64,000 nt of DNA from Alopecurus myosuroides (GCA_028641055.1 CM054062.1:270523765-270587764), one strand, 5' to 3'. Shown: positions 1 through 12,900, numbered from the stretch's first letter. Numbers and translations: made by a program. Notes: generated by a model from the letters alone, not told the origin.

Positions 1-2212
1 CTAATCTATGATGTTTACAAAGTCATTTGAGCAAGTGTTAATGAGTGCAATATTTTTCCTAATCATTTAATTCATTTAAAATTAATAAATTAATATCTTA
101 TACAAATAATTTCAGAATACTACAAATGAGATACCAAATTAAAGAGAAAAACATTTTCAACTAAAATATGTCAAACACAAAACATTTTGTTTTACTTATA
201 ACTTGTTTATAAAGGTGTAATGGAATTCTATAATAATCCATTATAACCAGCAATAACTACCTTAATATCATTTCCCTTATTAATAAAACTCACATGTTTT
301 CACACCTACTAAACCTATCATCACAAGTAATTAGCAAGTATTGTGATGGTAGAGTTCGTTGTACTAGTTCATCGTTTTCAACTAAACTCATTGTCACTAG
401 CTCTACACTTTTGGAACATAAAATCAAACATGTTTGTTACCTTTCCAATAACTGTTTTCCATGTGCTATTGTCTTGTTACCTCACCAAGTAATCAACACT
501 TCTATTTAAACATGATAACATTTGTTTGATAAGTAAAAGTGAAACACATATAAGTCTAAAACAAGTAATGACCACATCACCCCAAGTAATGAAACATTTC
601 ACCTAAAAACCTGTGTGAGTAGGTTATCGTGTCAAACGTGGCTTACTCTTGTAAGCTGGGGTATTTTCCAGGGTAATTCATGATGCATCCCATTACTACG
701 CATGTATCATCCTTGCCAGTGTTTTCTGTAGTTCTTACTGGGACTACTTTGCTATCTTTCAGATGTTGGGATTTTTCTACGCGACCTCGAACCCCGAAGA
801 CCTGGATTACTATTGTTATTTCAATCACAGGCAAGTTCATCCCTTGCTCATATCCTTTGCAGTACTTCATAACAAACTAATTGCAAAAACTCTATCGTAT
901 TACCACCTAGTCTCAAAAGAATGCATGATCCTATTTTTATAATAATATGACGAATTGAATGACTACCCGAGTGGTAGTGTTTTGTTTGGTGGGCAGATGG
1001 GACCATGGTAAGATGAATAGGTCAAAGGAAGATTCCATCTGCATGGGAACGTATTACCTAGGATTAATCATAACGTCCGTCAGGATTCGTGCGCCGTAAA
1101 TTCGCGTTAACCATGGGTCTTCTATGGGGGGAGTAAGTCAGCTATGATCTTCTCTCGTTCGCATGTCAACGGACTACCAGAGACGTACACTGTAGGTCTT
1201 GCGAGACTACATGCACATGGGTGGGATCCCTTAATTCCCACGGAATCTGGGGTCTATGAGTGTCTGCTAGGGGCACGTAGATATCCATCGTGAGGGGTGG
1301 AATCAGGCGTTCAACCTGCTGGCAGAAATGGGTGGGCATGCGTTGTGCGGAGAAGCACGGTTTGGCTTGGACCAACAATCGGGCCCCACACCTAAGTGGG
1401 AGTGGACAGGAACGTACGCCTGGTTGTGCAACATGGTCTTGGTCGCCCATGGGTAAAGTAACGCAGCTCTGCAGAGTGTAAAAGGATGTGGCATGTTACC
1501 CCCTGTTCCGGCAAGGAGCTGCGAACGCCGCAGGAAAGGCAACTCCATGAAGTTCTAGTCCTGTGAAGATCTGGCGGGCATAGTTTTCAGAATTAAAAGC
1601 AACCTCTTGAAGAAAGATTTACAAAAACCTTGCATTAGATTATGACTCTTTCGAGTCTAAAGCTGTAGTTAGTGCATCAAACTACCCACTATATATCATG
1701 AGCTTGCTGAGTAATGCTCGTTACTCATTCGTTCCTGTTTGACCCCCTGCTTAGAGTTGAAGCCTATGGAAGTCGTCATCGTGAAGCCATCGCTACCTCA
1801 TGAAGCTAGGTGGAGTCTTATTCTACTTAGCCAGTAAAGCTTCGTCATCAACAACGCTGGTGGAGGAGAAGCTATCAAGGTGTAGGTGAAGACCATACTT
1901 GGACTTAGTTGTTAAAAGCCGTAGTTTAGGGCTGACATCAGCCATAGTAGATTTAGTTCTGAGTTAGAGTTCTTCTCCCGCTTGGATCTCCGAATTGCTT
2001 CTTCTGATGTTTCATTTGCAGGAGATCTTCTTGATTCATCAATGAGATTCTCCAGAGTTTGTAATGAAGTTTGTATCCTATAGTTTTGCCTCGTCCTGCT
2101 ATGTTTCTGTTGTACTACTCTAAGAGATGTGATATTCACGGATAAGTCCTTCCGTGAGTATTATGTCACCGACTTGCGCACTACACATGCAGTGGTGTGT
2201 TGGGTCACCATA
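1..2212 (+). mobile_element. Partial long LTR, right-hand part, same family as 9923-16162
   Basis: This segment aligns nearly end to end with 13964-16162, sharing for example the stretch around 1290-1450 with 15242-15400 and the final motif TGGGTCACCA. The window starts inside the LTR, so its left end is not visible. Similarity stops at about 2212, where the other copy ends CACCACA and this one reads CACCATA. No primer-binding site for a plant initiator tRNA follows, so it may be a solo LTR or a fragment rather than a 5' LTR. The short open frames here are also present as fragments in the other copy and have no recognisable product. Confidence 0.7.
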
Positions 2213-4258
2213 CCCCTCTACCGCGGAGGAGGGATTGGAGAGCAAAGACAGCTGGGGGAAATCTTCCGCCTACGGAGCCACCACCCGATCCCGGCGCACC
2301 TCCACCTCCGAGCAGCCCGGGCGTCCGCCCACCGACCGCGGCGACGAGGACGCCGGACGCGCCATCAAGGCTGCCGCGAGAAAGGGTTCCAACGTCACCA
2401 CCCTTGGTTCCGTCTGAGAACCCAATCCCAACGGCTCGTCTTCGCCGCAGATAGATCCTTCACTTTGCTGGGAAGCTTTTTCGCCGGCGGCCTCCTCCAC
2501 CGCCGCCCGAGCAGCCGCCCTGTGCCCCTTGCGCCGGCGCTGTTTCTTCGCCTCGCGCCGTGCGGCTCCGGCGGTGCGCCGAGGCACATATATATGTTGT
2601 CTCCATTGTTGTGCCTATTTCAAAATTCACAGTATTTCCATGCATATTCATACCATATATCTATTTTCGGCACGATAGCGGGAATTGAAAAAAAAAACAT
2701 ATATATTGAGCTATTAAATTAAGAGGCGAGGAGATTGCAGACATACATGTATCATACAGGTGTGATCTTGTATATGGAATGCAACTAAAATACTCCACAG
2801 TCCACGCTATCCACATTCTTAAACGAAGCGTTGGATTAGTGTTGCGTCCAACTTGCGATCAATCAATGGGTTCGAAGCTTAGCGTGCAACGAGACAATGT
2901 ACGTGAGGCCAGAACCACCCATAACCCATTCCTTTGCTGGTGTATTTAATTTTTTTTCCCAGTCGCCTCCAACGTGGGCGGGGTATTTAAAATACGCGTA
3001 CACCCTCGATCATTGGTGCAGAATTTTCCTCTCTCGGACTAAGCTAGTAGCTAATCATGGTTAACATCGAAAGCAAAAAAAAAAGAGAATGGAGTTCCGA
3101 TCTGAAAAACTCGCATTCCCAGGTGGCAAATCGATCGTGACGATTGATGCGCCGAAACGGTAAAACAATTGGGGACAAAACAGAGCAGTAGTACTGCTGT
3201 TGCTGCTATAGCTGCAGATAGCTACTCCAGTTAAACAATACGTAACTCCCAACCATTCTCCGTCGCCGTTGCGTGGCCGGGCGCTCCGGTCATCGGTCGA
3301 CACGTGGCCACCTAACGGTCCATCCAACGGCCGGGAATCTCGCCGTCGCCGTCCCCGAGGATTCCGCACCGGGGACCGCGCTTACCCGCGTACGTGGCGC
3401 CCTGCCGATGGCCTCGCTCCGCGGACCCCACGTGGGTGGCAGGAGAATCCCGTGAGCGTATGTTTTGCAGAAGAGAACGCCTATATCGCGTGGGCCTGCG
3501 CGGGGCCGGGGCCCGCCGGAATCTGACGGCGGGGCCGAGCGGTCGTGCCTTGTCGTGGGGGTGCGGTGTCGCTTTCCGTTTGGGTCGTGTGGCCGTGAGA
3601 GCGCGCAGGTGTTTCAGCCCTGGACCATCACACAATTACAGATTTGCCACACTTTGGTTCCTCCGGAATAACAAAGCAGCCATTGTCAGAGAGCCGGTGC
3701 AGACGGCAGACGAGACGACCGTCGCCAACCCGAAATTGAATTGAATTGTGTTACTAGGTAGGTGGGTGGTACTGGAAGGTAGTACTAGGTTGCCGACGAT
3801 TAAGTGTACATGGGTTGCCAACAGAATAGGTTCTTAGGTTTGGGAAGCACCATGATTCCGTCTGATCCATGGCCAAAATCGGAAACAGAGTTCACATAAT
3901 CATGAGAACAAAATTGATCAGACGTACTGTTCCATCTCCGCCGAGTCTAGCGATGCATAGGCGGAATTCGCACCGAACCACTCATTGTCCTGTGTTGTTG
4001 CACCGGGAAGTGATAGAGCCCGGAGCGGTCGGGACCAGGCTGACTGACTGACCAACCTTTGATGCTACAGTAGGTACGTGGACGTGCGTGCAGGCACCGT
4101 AGCACGACAGGTCTACCCGTTTCCCGCTCGGATGTCCGTTTCTGTTCCCTGCCACGCAGTACATGGCCACTTTGAACGCTATTTTCCTTTGCGAATACGT
4201 ATCCCCCAAAAAAGAAAAAGAAAACTGGAATGTGCTGTACTAGCAGTAGCAGTAGTAC
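2213..4258. other. Unassigned sequence with GC-rich patches
   Basis: No gene is supported. Two GC-rich patches (about 2215-2590 and 3230-3640) carry overlapping open frames on both strands, rich in Arg, Pro and Ala, which is what GC-rich non-coding DNA produces. None matches a family I recognise. Two CACGTG (G-box) hexamers lie at 3301-3306 and 3429-3434 in the second patch. It could be a relic promoter or CpG island, but no coding exon is recognisable on either side. Confidence 0.4.
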
Positions 4259-5133
4259 CAGGGCCGGCTCTATATTTTGCGGGCCCCTAGGGCGAGTTGA
4301 CGACGTGGGCCCATAAGGCTATTATATACGTACGCATATATAGATATACGATATATATGACTCTACTTTTAAATGTATAAAATTAAAATTTAACATCAAA
4401 CCACTCTTATTCTTAAATTGTGATGTCTATAAATGATTGTTAAGCACTAAAGCAATGTCATATTACCACAAAATACTAAAAGAATAGCAAAATATAACAA
4501 GTAGTATTCTGTGCTAATTTGATTACATCAAATAATAACCAAATTTCAATAAGTTCATCGACATTCGACAATAATGCTTCATTGCTTCTGGAGTAGGAAG
4601 CAGCACCTCAATAACGGGACTTATGTCTAGCATTGCACACCTATAATTGTGAAAAAAATAATAATAGTATGTATACATGAGGCTAGAACCTAAATCCCTA
4701 ATCCATCATGTTAGAACTAAGAACCCTAATTGAGATCATGGATACGTGCACAATTGGAGATCACCATAAAGTGATAAAGACATAGCCGGATTTCAGAGAA
4801 TTGGAGATTATACTCTACTCTGTATGTACCGATGTAGCCAGGAGGGGTCAGATCGATCTATGGCAGGCGCTTGCGTTTCCCTGTGTACCAGGAGAAGAGG
4901 TGTCCAAGACGAGAGGCAGGAGTCTGCGTGTGCCATGAGATCGATCGATCAGATCGCTAGGCGCTGGCAGGCTCATGCGTTTCCCATGCGTGCCAGCGTC
5001 CTGCACCGTTTTGTGCTTTCTTTTTTTCCAGCCCAACGCCTCCAATAGCTAGGCAGTGTATAGATTATGGGCCCCTCCCAGGCGTGGGCCCTTGGGCGCC
5101 GCCCAAGGTCGCCATGGGTCAGAGCCGGCCCTG
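4259..5133. mobile_element. Non-autonomous hAT-type DNA transposon (875 bp)
   Basis: The element has terminal inverted repeats CAGGGCCGGCTCT at the left and its exact complement at 5121-5133. It is flanked by a perfect 8-bp target duplication AGTAGTAC (4251-4258 and 5134-5141). An 8-bp duplication with CAGGG-starting ends is diagnostic of the hAT superfamily. The interior is AT-rich with a GC-rich right third that has partly duplicated text (around 4865 and 4965). No transposase frame is visible, so it would need transposase in trans. Confidence 0.9.
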
Positions 5134-5141
5134 AGTAGTAC

Positions 5142-5531
5142 GGGCACCAGTACTGCAGGCGCAAGGGAGGTGGTACCTTTCTGTACGTATTTTGGCTTTT
5201 GTTCGCTCTATACTCCCTTTCCATTTCATCCAAAGGCAAAAAAGTCAGCACTATCCTTTCGTTTCATTCCTCGTTCGCAACCACACGTAGAGGTGCTGCC
5301 TTTGGCTTGCTAATCTTTTGCTGGTTCACGCTGATAATGACGGTTGATGCTGACGGATCACCCGGGCCGTGAGGTACAAACTGGTCACGGGACGAGCGGA
5401 CAGAATCAGCTTACCCTTCTCAAGGTGTCACTGCAGAGTAAAAATGGTACGACGCACGCTACAGTGTAGTTTTGGCCGGGCTCTGACTATCAGCATCTTA
5501 GCAGTACCCCGCTTATATTACTCGTTAGGGT
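5142..5531. other. Unassigned spacer between hAT element and LINE fragment
   Basis: I see no gene, terminal repeat or splice-site pattern here beyond the hAT duplication on the left edge and the LINE duplication on the right edge. Confidence 0.4.
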
Positions 5532-5541
5532 GACGCGTAGC

Positions 5542-5818
5542 TTTTTTTTTTTGAAATCAAACACTCAATTATACTATCAAAGGGGAGTACAATGTTTTGT
5601 CCAGGCATTCACGCAGGAACGCTGGAATAAAGTTGACCCAGAGACATCTACGTCTATTACATGACGCTTGTTTCGCACACAAATGAGCAGCAACATTGAC
5701 CTCCCTCGAAACAAAAGCAATCGAGCAAGCACTAAAGCTACAACAACAGTAGTACTATTACTTTCTCTATTGAAATATGACAGCAACAGTAGTACTATTA
5801 CTTTCTCTCTTGAAATAT
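5542..5818 (-). mobile_element. 5'-truncated LINE insertion with RNase H C-terminal coding remnant
   Basis: On the minus strand the segment ends in a poly(A) tail (the T run at 5542-5552). It is flanked by an imperfect 10-bp duplication, GACGCGTAGC at 5532-5541 and GACACGTAGC at 5819-5828. Just before the tail, the minus strand encodes a piece resembling the end of a plant LINE RNase H domain, with the pattern REVNVAAHLCAKQA followed by a Leu/Trp-rich tail and a stop. A 41-bp segment is tandemly duplicated near 5737-5818. It is a dead, 5'-truncated reverse-transcription product. Confidence 0.7.
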
Positions 5819-5828
5819 GACACGTAGC

Positions 5829-6893
5829 CGCTAGGTTGGTGATTATCTGGTGAGCGGTGCGGCAGTAGTACGATATTCTCCCATTTCCGGTCCATTCTTT
5901 TGCACCAAATTGCCACGGCCCTTTTGGGATTTGCACGACACCTTTCGCGCGCTCATGTAAAGTCGGGCTCCCATCGAATATTTCCACCGGGGGAAAAGGG
6001 GGGTCGGCGAAATTCGCCCGTCCGTGTCCATGCGCATATATATACTCCTCGCAAAGCTGAAGCTGCCCCTTTCCGGCGATCGGCTGATGCCTCCACGCAC
6101 TCACAGTATCGCTGATCGCCGGCGGCGGCGCCGGATTCGCGCCGCCCGTCAGCCATGTTGCTGTCGGACTTGGACACGCAGCAGAGACGTGGACCGGCGT
6201 GTGCTTAATTGGTCTGCTTTCTTTATTTGAAATGTGCTCTGTTTGTTTGTTTACGTTGTGGACGTGGACGGGTTTCCATCCAGGAGGGGCTGCGCGATAA
6301 CTTGACCGGAGCAAACGCTTGCTTGCATGTCCCCGTCGATCGTCGGCCTTCTCTCCTGCCTGTCCTGCGGTGCAGACCGTCTCCTCTCCCAGCTTTGAAT
6401 TGAATCAGCTCACGAGACGCTGACAGACGGCTATAAGTATCGTTACGAGAGAGGATTTGTCACCGGCTGGGAAGCTTGCGAGGTAAGCTCAAACGTTTGG
6501 AGTCTTTTTTGGCGGAGTGCCGACGGCGAAGACTCGCGAATGAAGTTCAGACCAGCGACGGACGCAACTTATCGGCAGATGCCCTTCGACCGTGTCAAAC
6601 GCCCCTGACACGCCAACCACGATGCGGCCGGTCTTCGCCTAGTGAGGAGAAGAATCACGGCGCTGCTTATATATACAGTACTACATTTTTTTTCTCCTTC
6701 ACACGAATTTTCGCAGCTTTTGATCGTCGGAGAGCGCTGACGGAGAACGCTTGGCGAGCGTATTTGGGCCTTTGGCCCGAGAAGCATTACATCGAGAGTG
6801 CTGATGCCTGTCGCCTACCTCAACGTGAATGGAAGAAAGATAAAAAAAACTCCATGGGAAGGCGCATGTTTCGGTCGGGAACTGCAAACCAGC
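5829..6893. other. Unassigned sequence left of the UROS duplications
   Basis: No recognisable gene or repeat. TATA-like strings occur at about 6034-6044 and 6668-6677. A 245-codon minus-strand open frame (5577-6314) runs from this segment through the LINE remnant without family resemblance, so I treat it as fortuitous. The segment ends where the first duplicated UROS unit begins. Confidence 0.4.
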
Positions 6894-8416
6894 AACACTT
6901 GCACTGAATCACGGAACAATTTCTTTACATGTTCCGTCTCCTGTTCACAGTGTAAGCACACGCCGTGTGTGATTAGCAGCAAAAAAAAAAAAAAGCAAGC
7001 ACACGCCGTTCCTCAAACAACGCATCTACAGGCTACAGCGGCGGGTCGACCGGTGCTCGTCTTCAAGGCTTTGGAGCCTAGCGCAGAGACAGAGATTCAG
7101 AGAAGTTACGATGGGAAGAACTGAGAAGAAGATCCAAGGGAGCAGTCGGCGTCTCAGCTTGACGGTTGCTTACGGGCTCCGAGCGCCTCCAGGATGCTCT
7201 CCACCCACCTACCAAGAGCAGCATGGAAAACGATGATGCATGATACAAATAGTCAAGGGCTACCCTAAGCAATAATGTACGGACGTGGACGCCCAGTTCT
7301 GAACGTCCAACAGGCGGACTTTGTCCATGACAAAGGGGATAAATGTTTGTTCAGAAAAAGGGGTGACGGCGTGTGCGTGCGTGCGTGCGTGCCCTTCAAG
7401 TCCAGGGGTTGCAGGGTAGTATATGTTATCCAGGCCGAGTTTCTTCACCGCTGACGCCGTCGTCTCGCCGATGCAAGCCACCGAGTTGCTCCAGTTCTCA
7501 ACTAGTGGGGGCGTGAGATTCAGCCAGGCTCTGCAGCATCATGGTACCACAAAACAGATGAAGAAAGTAAGAAAGGACAGCTTTGTGCAGAATGAAACTT
7601 AATTACAGTGATCAACAATGGGACACAGACGCCGATATCATATTCAGAGTTCTGCGCAGCTTTATGGATCAGTAAGCTCCCCTTGTATGTATGAATAAGA
7701 AAAGAAGCTCCTTTAAATAGGGATTCATGTCTAAATGCTAGCATCTCATGATCTATTATACGTGTGCTTTACCTTACCATCTCATCATGCAGTGCTGTAT
7801 GATTATGTAAACAACAACAACGACAAAACATAGCCAAATACAGTTAATATAGTTTACCGGAGTGCAGAAGGAGAGGCTACTGCAACAACTGGCGCCGAAA
7901 TAGCATGCTTTAAAATTTGTGGGTCAGCATCTTGTACAGGTACCTGTTTTTAAACAAAGACGTTCCATAAATTACCGAGTCCAAGGCCATGCGCAAATAA
8001 ACTGTGGAATATAATGTGAAAATTCATGCGATGCCATAGTCAACCTCACAAAGAACAAATATGACACTGTCAGGTAACGGAAAGCAGGCTGCAAGAGATA
8101 TAATATGGTGAATAAGAATGGTTCAATGGTTAAGACTATGTGGTTCAGCTGCATTGAGTTCAAGGGTTCACTAGAATCAACCTACAAGGAGAAAAAACAC
8201 AAATATCTGGTTCAAGTTCATAATGATGTCATGTCTTTGCGAAAAGCATGCTTTATATGAAGCTTAATAGTAACAAAGATGAAGCTGAACAGTAGAGGGC
8301 ACATAGTGGGTTAGAGCGGAGGCTAGCGCGCCTGCTCCGTTTCCGTGCTCTTTGGTGTAGTCTTTGTCCCAATCACGTATTTAGATATTAATTAGAGCCA
8401 GAGCACATTTTTTATG

Positions 8417-8546
8417 TGTTAAGGAGTATTAGTATAGGTCTAGGAGTCCGTATTAGTCTAGACGTTATTTCCTTATTCCCCAAGTCATATGTAATATATA
8501 TATGCCCCATGGGCCTCCTAATAATACAAGTTGCATATTCCTAACA
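8417..8546 (+). repeat. 5' LTR of the non-autonomous Copia-type element
   Basis: This 130-bp LTR matches the rejoined 3' LTR (9835-9922 plus 16168-16209, also 130 bp). It starts TG and ends CA. The primer-binding site follows immediately. Confidence 0.9.
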
Positions 8547-9834
8547 TGGTATCAGAGTCCCAGGTTTAGGGTTCGTTTCTTTCCTCTCGCACGCGCAACT
8601 CGTGCTATCGATCCAATCTAGATGGATTTTTTTCTCCTGTACGTACAGATCCGTTCGTGGTCTAATTTGTTCTGGATCGATTTCCGATCTCAGCTTGCCC
8701 CCAGCCTGCTCCGACTTTGCCTCCTGCTGCGTGCAGGTTCCACAAATCTGCCCGTACAGAGCCCTCGTATAGCTGGAGTTACCAGTGCGTGCTACCATGC
8801 TCGGCTCCGTTCCTGGCGGCTGCTCACGTCTGTGTGCCCGTTGCTCCGGCCGCCTCCAATCCGCTGCAAGTCCTGGCCTCCTCTGCCCGTGCTTCTCGTC
8901 TCCAAGCAGGTCTCCCGTCCGCTGCTTTCCGGCCGCCGGCCAGAGCTCCAGTCCGCTGCTTTCCGGCCGCCGGCCGCTGGTTTCCGGCCCCGTTCGATTG
9001 GTTCCCGTGCTGTGCCCATCTGGTGGCTTGTGCGTGAAGGTCTGATCTGGGCGTCCGTCCAACTCGCACCAGCCTGTGCAAGCCCGATCCGTGCAAGTTG
9101 ACTCTAATCCGTTCTATTGTATTAAAAAAAAGAGAGAGAGAATGTCGCTGTCTGCTGCTTTACCCAATCTTGGGTGTCCCGTTTCTTCCATGTCAGCTCG
9201 GTTCTTCGTTGTCTGGCCCTCGCCACCATGATTCACTTCCGCTGCCGCACCACCATTAGTCTCTCCGTTTTTTTTTCTAGTTTTCTATATTTCCGCTGCG
9301 TCCACCAGATCCGTTGTTTCTTTTTGTGTTTCTTATGTCATGAGAGTCCACTATACCTTCATTTGTCAGCCTCTTATTCTTGGTCCTTTTGTGGCCTCGG
9401 TCCGTTTGTGGCCTCATATTCTAGGTCCGTTTGTGGCCTCCTATTCCGGTCCTTTTGTGGCCTCATATTCTTGGTCCTTTTGTGGCCTCCTTTTCTCGGT
9501 CCTGGTCCTTCTATGGGATTTTTTGTGGCCTCATTTTGCATTGTCACTGATCTACGCACATTCTTTTGCCGTTGGACTTCTTATGTCGTTGGTCTTCTTG
9601 TGCTATGATCGTTTGTGACATGCTCTTTCTCTTGATCGAATATCGGTCTCTGTCGGTCTCATTGTTCGATCGACTCTATTCGCTCTTCGTTCTGGCTTGA
9701 CTCTACAGGTTTTGAAGACTCTTCATGCTACAAGACACTTTCAAGACGTGGATTCTGGATTATCATTTTGTTTTCTAGTGTACACTTCTTCAAATGCAAT
9801 GCTATTGCATACGATTTGCATTTGAGGGAGGGGG
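8547..9834 (+). other. Interior of non-autonomous Copia-type element, with minisatellites
   Basis: It holds the primer-binding site (8547-8557), a GC-rich part with a duplicated motif (around 8905-8980, repeating GCTTTCCGGCCGCCGGCC), and a minisatellite at about 9374-9540 built on the unit GGTCC(T/G)TTTGTGGCCTC. It ends in the polypurine tract at 9821-9834. Two open frames of 144-159 codons cross these repeats but resemble no retroelement protein. The interior probably serves as packaging or spacer sequence mobilised by another element's proteins. Confidence 0.7.
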
Positions 9835-9922
9835 TGTTAAGGAGTATTAGTATAGGTCTAGGAGTCCGTATTAGTCTAGACGTTATTTCCTTATTCCCCA
9901 AGTCATATGTAATATATATATG
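9835..9922 (+). repeat. 3' LTR of the non-autonomous Copia-type element, left part
   Basis: These are the first 88 bp of the 3' LTR. The LTR is interrupted after ATATG by the inserted solo LTR and resumes at 16163. Confidence 0.9.
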
Positions 9923-12900
9923 TGTAACATCCCAGTGTTTGGGAAGTTATAAGGATCTAAATTTAATATGTGCATTTGCAAAGCATGCATCTAAAAATAC
10001 GGGAAATTTTGGCGCGAAAGTTTAAACGAATCAAAGTGACCAAAGTTTCACTTGACATGATGAAATAGGTCTAGTTCATCTAGTCAGGAGTACATTTGGA
10101 GTGATCTTTATAACAAGTATCTTAAGAAACCAAATCATCTGGTTACACAAACCATAATTGGTTGTGACCAACACGAATTTTCAACCACCTAAATCTCAAG
10201 TCTATAAGTGACTTGGGATAATTCACTAGGTATCTAGAACTCAAAGAGGGGTGAGAATCCAGATCTCATAAATAATGATCACACTTTCACTAATGAGTAA
10301 TGCATAACTGAACCATCTCATCAACATAGGTGTTATGTCCTCTCAAACAATAACTCTTAAGTTATAAACCATCCACACAACATCTCTAAAAACTATTTCA
10401 TAACCACTAAGTGAACCTTCACAAGTAAATAATAAAGGTTCAACAGAACACAAGTGATAAAAACAAGTATTAACTTAAACCCACAAGTGGGAAGTAACTT
10501 AATTATCATTAACAATATATTTATCGAATATGTACATATCTCCTCAATCATAAAAGAAGTATCTAAAAGAAGTAATAAATCTTTTTAAACTACTGTTAAA
10601 CCTTGATCATTACCTATGATCTTTCCAAAACTATATGTCTTCATCATGAATACAAATGAAGAATATAAAGTAACAACCATGATCAAAGCCATTAAGTCCA
10701 ATCACTTTCTCATGCTCAATGTTTCTATCATCTCAAACAAGTGAGCATATGAAAGCTCAACACATTAATGAATCATTTGATTAACTTATAATCTTAAGTT
10801 TCCATTTCACAAACACTCCACATTTCTATCCATATCAATATTCAACAACTAAAGTATCTCTGGATGTGAGTAATGAATGACAACAAGTTATAACCTCTAT
10901 TAGAGGAATTGAAATGATAAGTAAGTAAACCAATCATGTATGATATAAGAACATATCTTATGGGAAATAAAATAAGAAGTTTATAGAAGGATAATAAAAG
11001 CATGAACTATATCTTAATCTAGATCTTGTTGTGTTGTCAAGACTATTCTATCTTGTTTTCCAATCTTCTCTAAATCATTCTGCAAGAGAAGCAACCCACA
11101 AGACAGAAAGAACTACCACAGGAAGATATCCAAGAAGATTATTTAGAGTGAGCTAGAAGTACTACTCTAAGCTACTATAAGAGTACTTGGAAACTCTTAT
11201 ACCTTGATCTGATCTTATTAAACCTCTTGAAATAGTATGATATTCCAATGTTAGGGCTATATAGAAGTAGTTTGATAACAAGCCTTGCAACCTTGTTAAC
11301 ATATCACTTTTGTATACTCAAACAATTGAGTGTCATACACAAACAAACATAATGTTGAATAACCTAGTACATCTCAGTCTCTTGTATATGAAAAGTAATT
11401 TGGGGACAAGCCTTGCAAACTTGTCAACAGATTCTTCTCATATGCTTAAGGCTAACTGATGTAATAAACTACACCTACATTTTGTTATACACAAAATCCT
11501 AATCCATAGAAGGAGAAAATAATAAACCACATTATAACTTGAACCACTTATAAGTACGGAAGAAACCATGATAAGGAAGAAAACAAGCAACATGTTGAAA
11601 TCCAAGTGTTTGATGTTATATAAGAATAATTTGGTTACAAGGTTAGGCCAACCTTGTGAACAGAATATTCATGTAAGCATTAAAACAACTGAGTTTCCAT
11701 AATCTATTTTTCATCATAATTGAATACACCACAAGAATGAAATGGTTATGGATTCAAATGAACACATCTCATCAGGAGCTACCATTTACTACTGATGTTA
11801 GTATCTGGAAACCACTCCATATATCCTATCAGCTCTAGTGGTGAATTCCTTAAGTCAAGAGACCATCAAGGATGATATTATTTGCAAAGGACCAAGGCAA
11901 TGTCTGAAGACTAGTGACAACTAGAGAGAAGGACATCAAGCAACAAAAGACTACCAGAAGCAACACTGCCTCAGAAAATGGATCATAAGATATTATCCAG
12001 TAAATCATTAGGATATTTTAGAGAACCAATAACCTCTGACAAGCTCATCAGAGATGAGGAACTCATAATAACATCTTTAATGGAAATAATTACCAAGTAT
12101 GAAATGATAACCAACCACTGCATCCACATGTCTTGTGATATGTGGAGGTTAATGGAAACAAGCTTAACACCTTGTTTGCCAGATCAATCTCCACCATAAG
12201 ACCAATGTATAATAACAAGAATTCATCTATACATAAGCATACAAATGATTACATGTTCCAAAACAAACATGGGATAATATCCATATTGGAACCTATGTGG
12301 AAAACCAGTAAATAAGAGTTCAAAGCCACACATGTTTTCCAATTGGTCATGTCCCTAAAATAACAAACCTGCTTGATACACACTTAAGTAAAATGTCAAC
12401 CAAAATTGCTAAGAGTTTTAGCTATGAAAATAACATAGTATTATGAAAGGAAAACAAGTTCCTTTACCCATTAAAATCATTTGATGTGACATGGAATACA
12501 ATACTCTGTTGATGATTTTTATTACAGTGTATACAAATAGTACCTAGAAGTGATACCAAATTACTTTTAATAAGAAATTGTATACAATATGATCCACTTA
12601 TAAGACACCACTTGGGCAACCATATGAGTGTTGTGTGAATGTAATGTTCATGGCTAAAATAAAATTTTAAAGACATTTAATAAATTAAATAGAGTGAAAA
12701 CAAGAAAATCACTTAATCTAGCAACCTAAATAAAAAAATATAAATATTCTTCAAATCCACCAAAACAAAACATGGTGAGATTGCAATTTTGATGAGGAAT
12801 TCAATTATATTTTTTTATAATTTTTTTGATCACAATAAGGCCCTGAAAACAAAGTTTTCTTCTCAGTTATTATTAACAGAAGGACCACATTGTAAATTCC

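Noticed and set aside
4259..5133. hAT element ends as a Mutator or PIF/Harbinger element
   Set aside because: The duplication is exactly 8 bp, not 9 or 3, and the ends start CAGGG, which points to hAT.
8547..8560. TGGTATCAGAG as part of a tRNA gene
   Set aside because: It lies directly after an LTR and matches the complement of the initiator-Met tRNA 3' end, so it is a primer-binding site. No cloverleaf follows.
8541..9101. Arg/Pro-rich open frames inside the small Copia-type element
   Set aside because: Frames overlap on both strands across GC-rich repeats, with no retroelement motif. They begin at or in the LTR end and primer site.
9374..9540. GGTCCnTTTGTGGCCTC repeats as a CRISPR-like array
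   Set aside because: Units are short, degenerate and adjoining with no constant-length spacers, in plant transposon DNA; this is a minisatellite.
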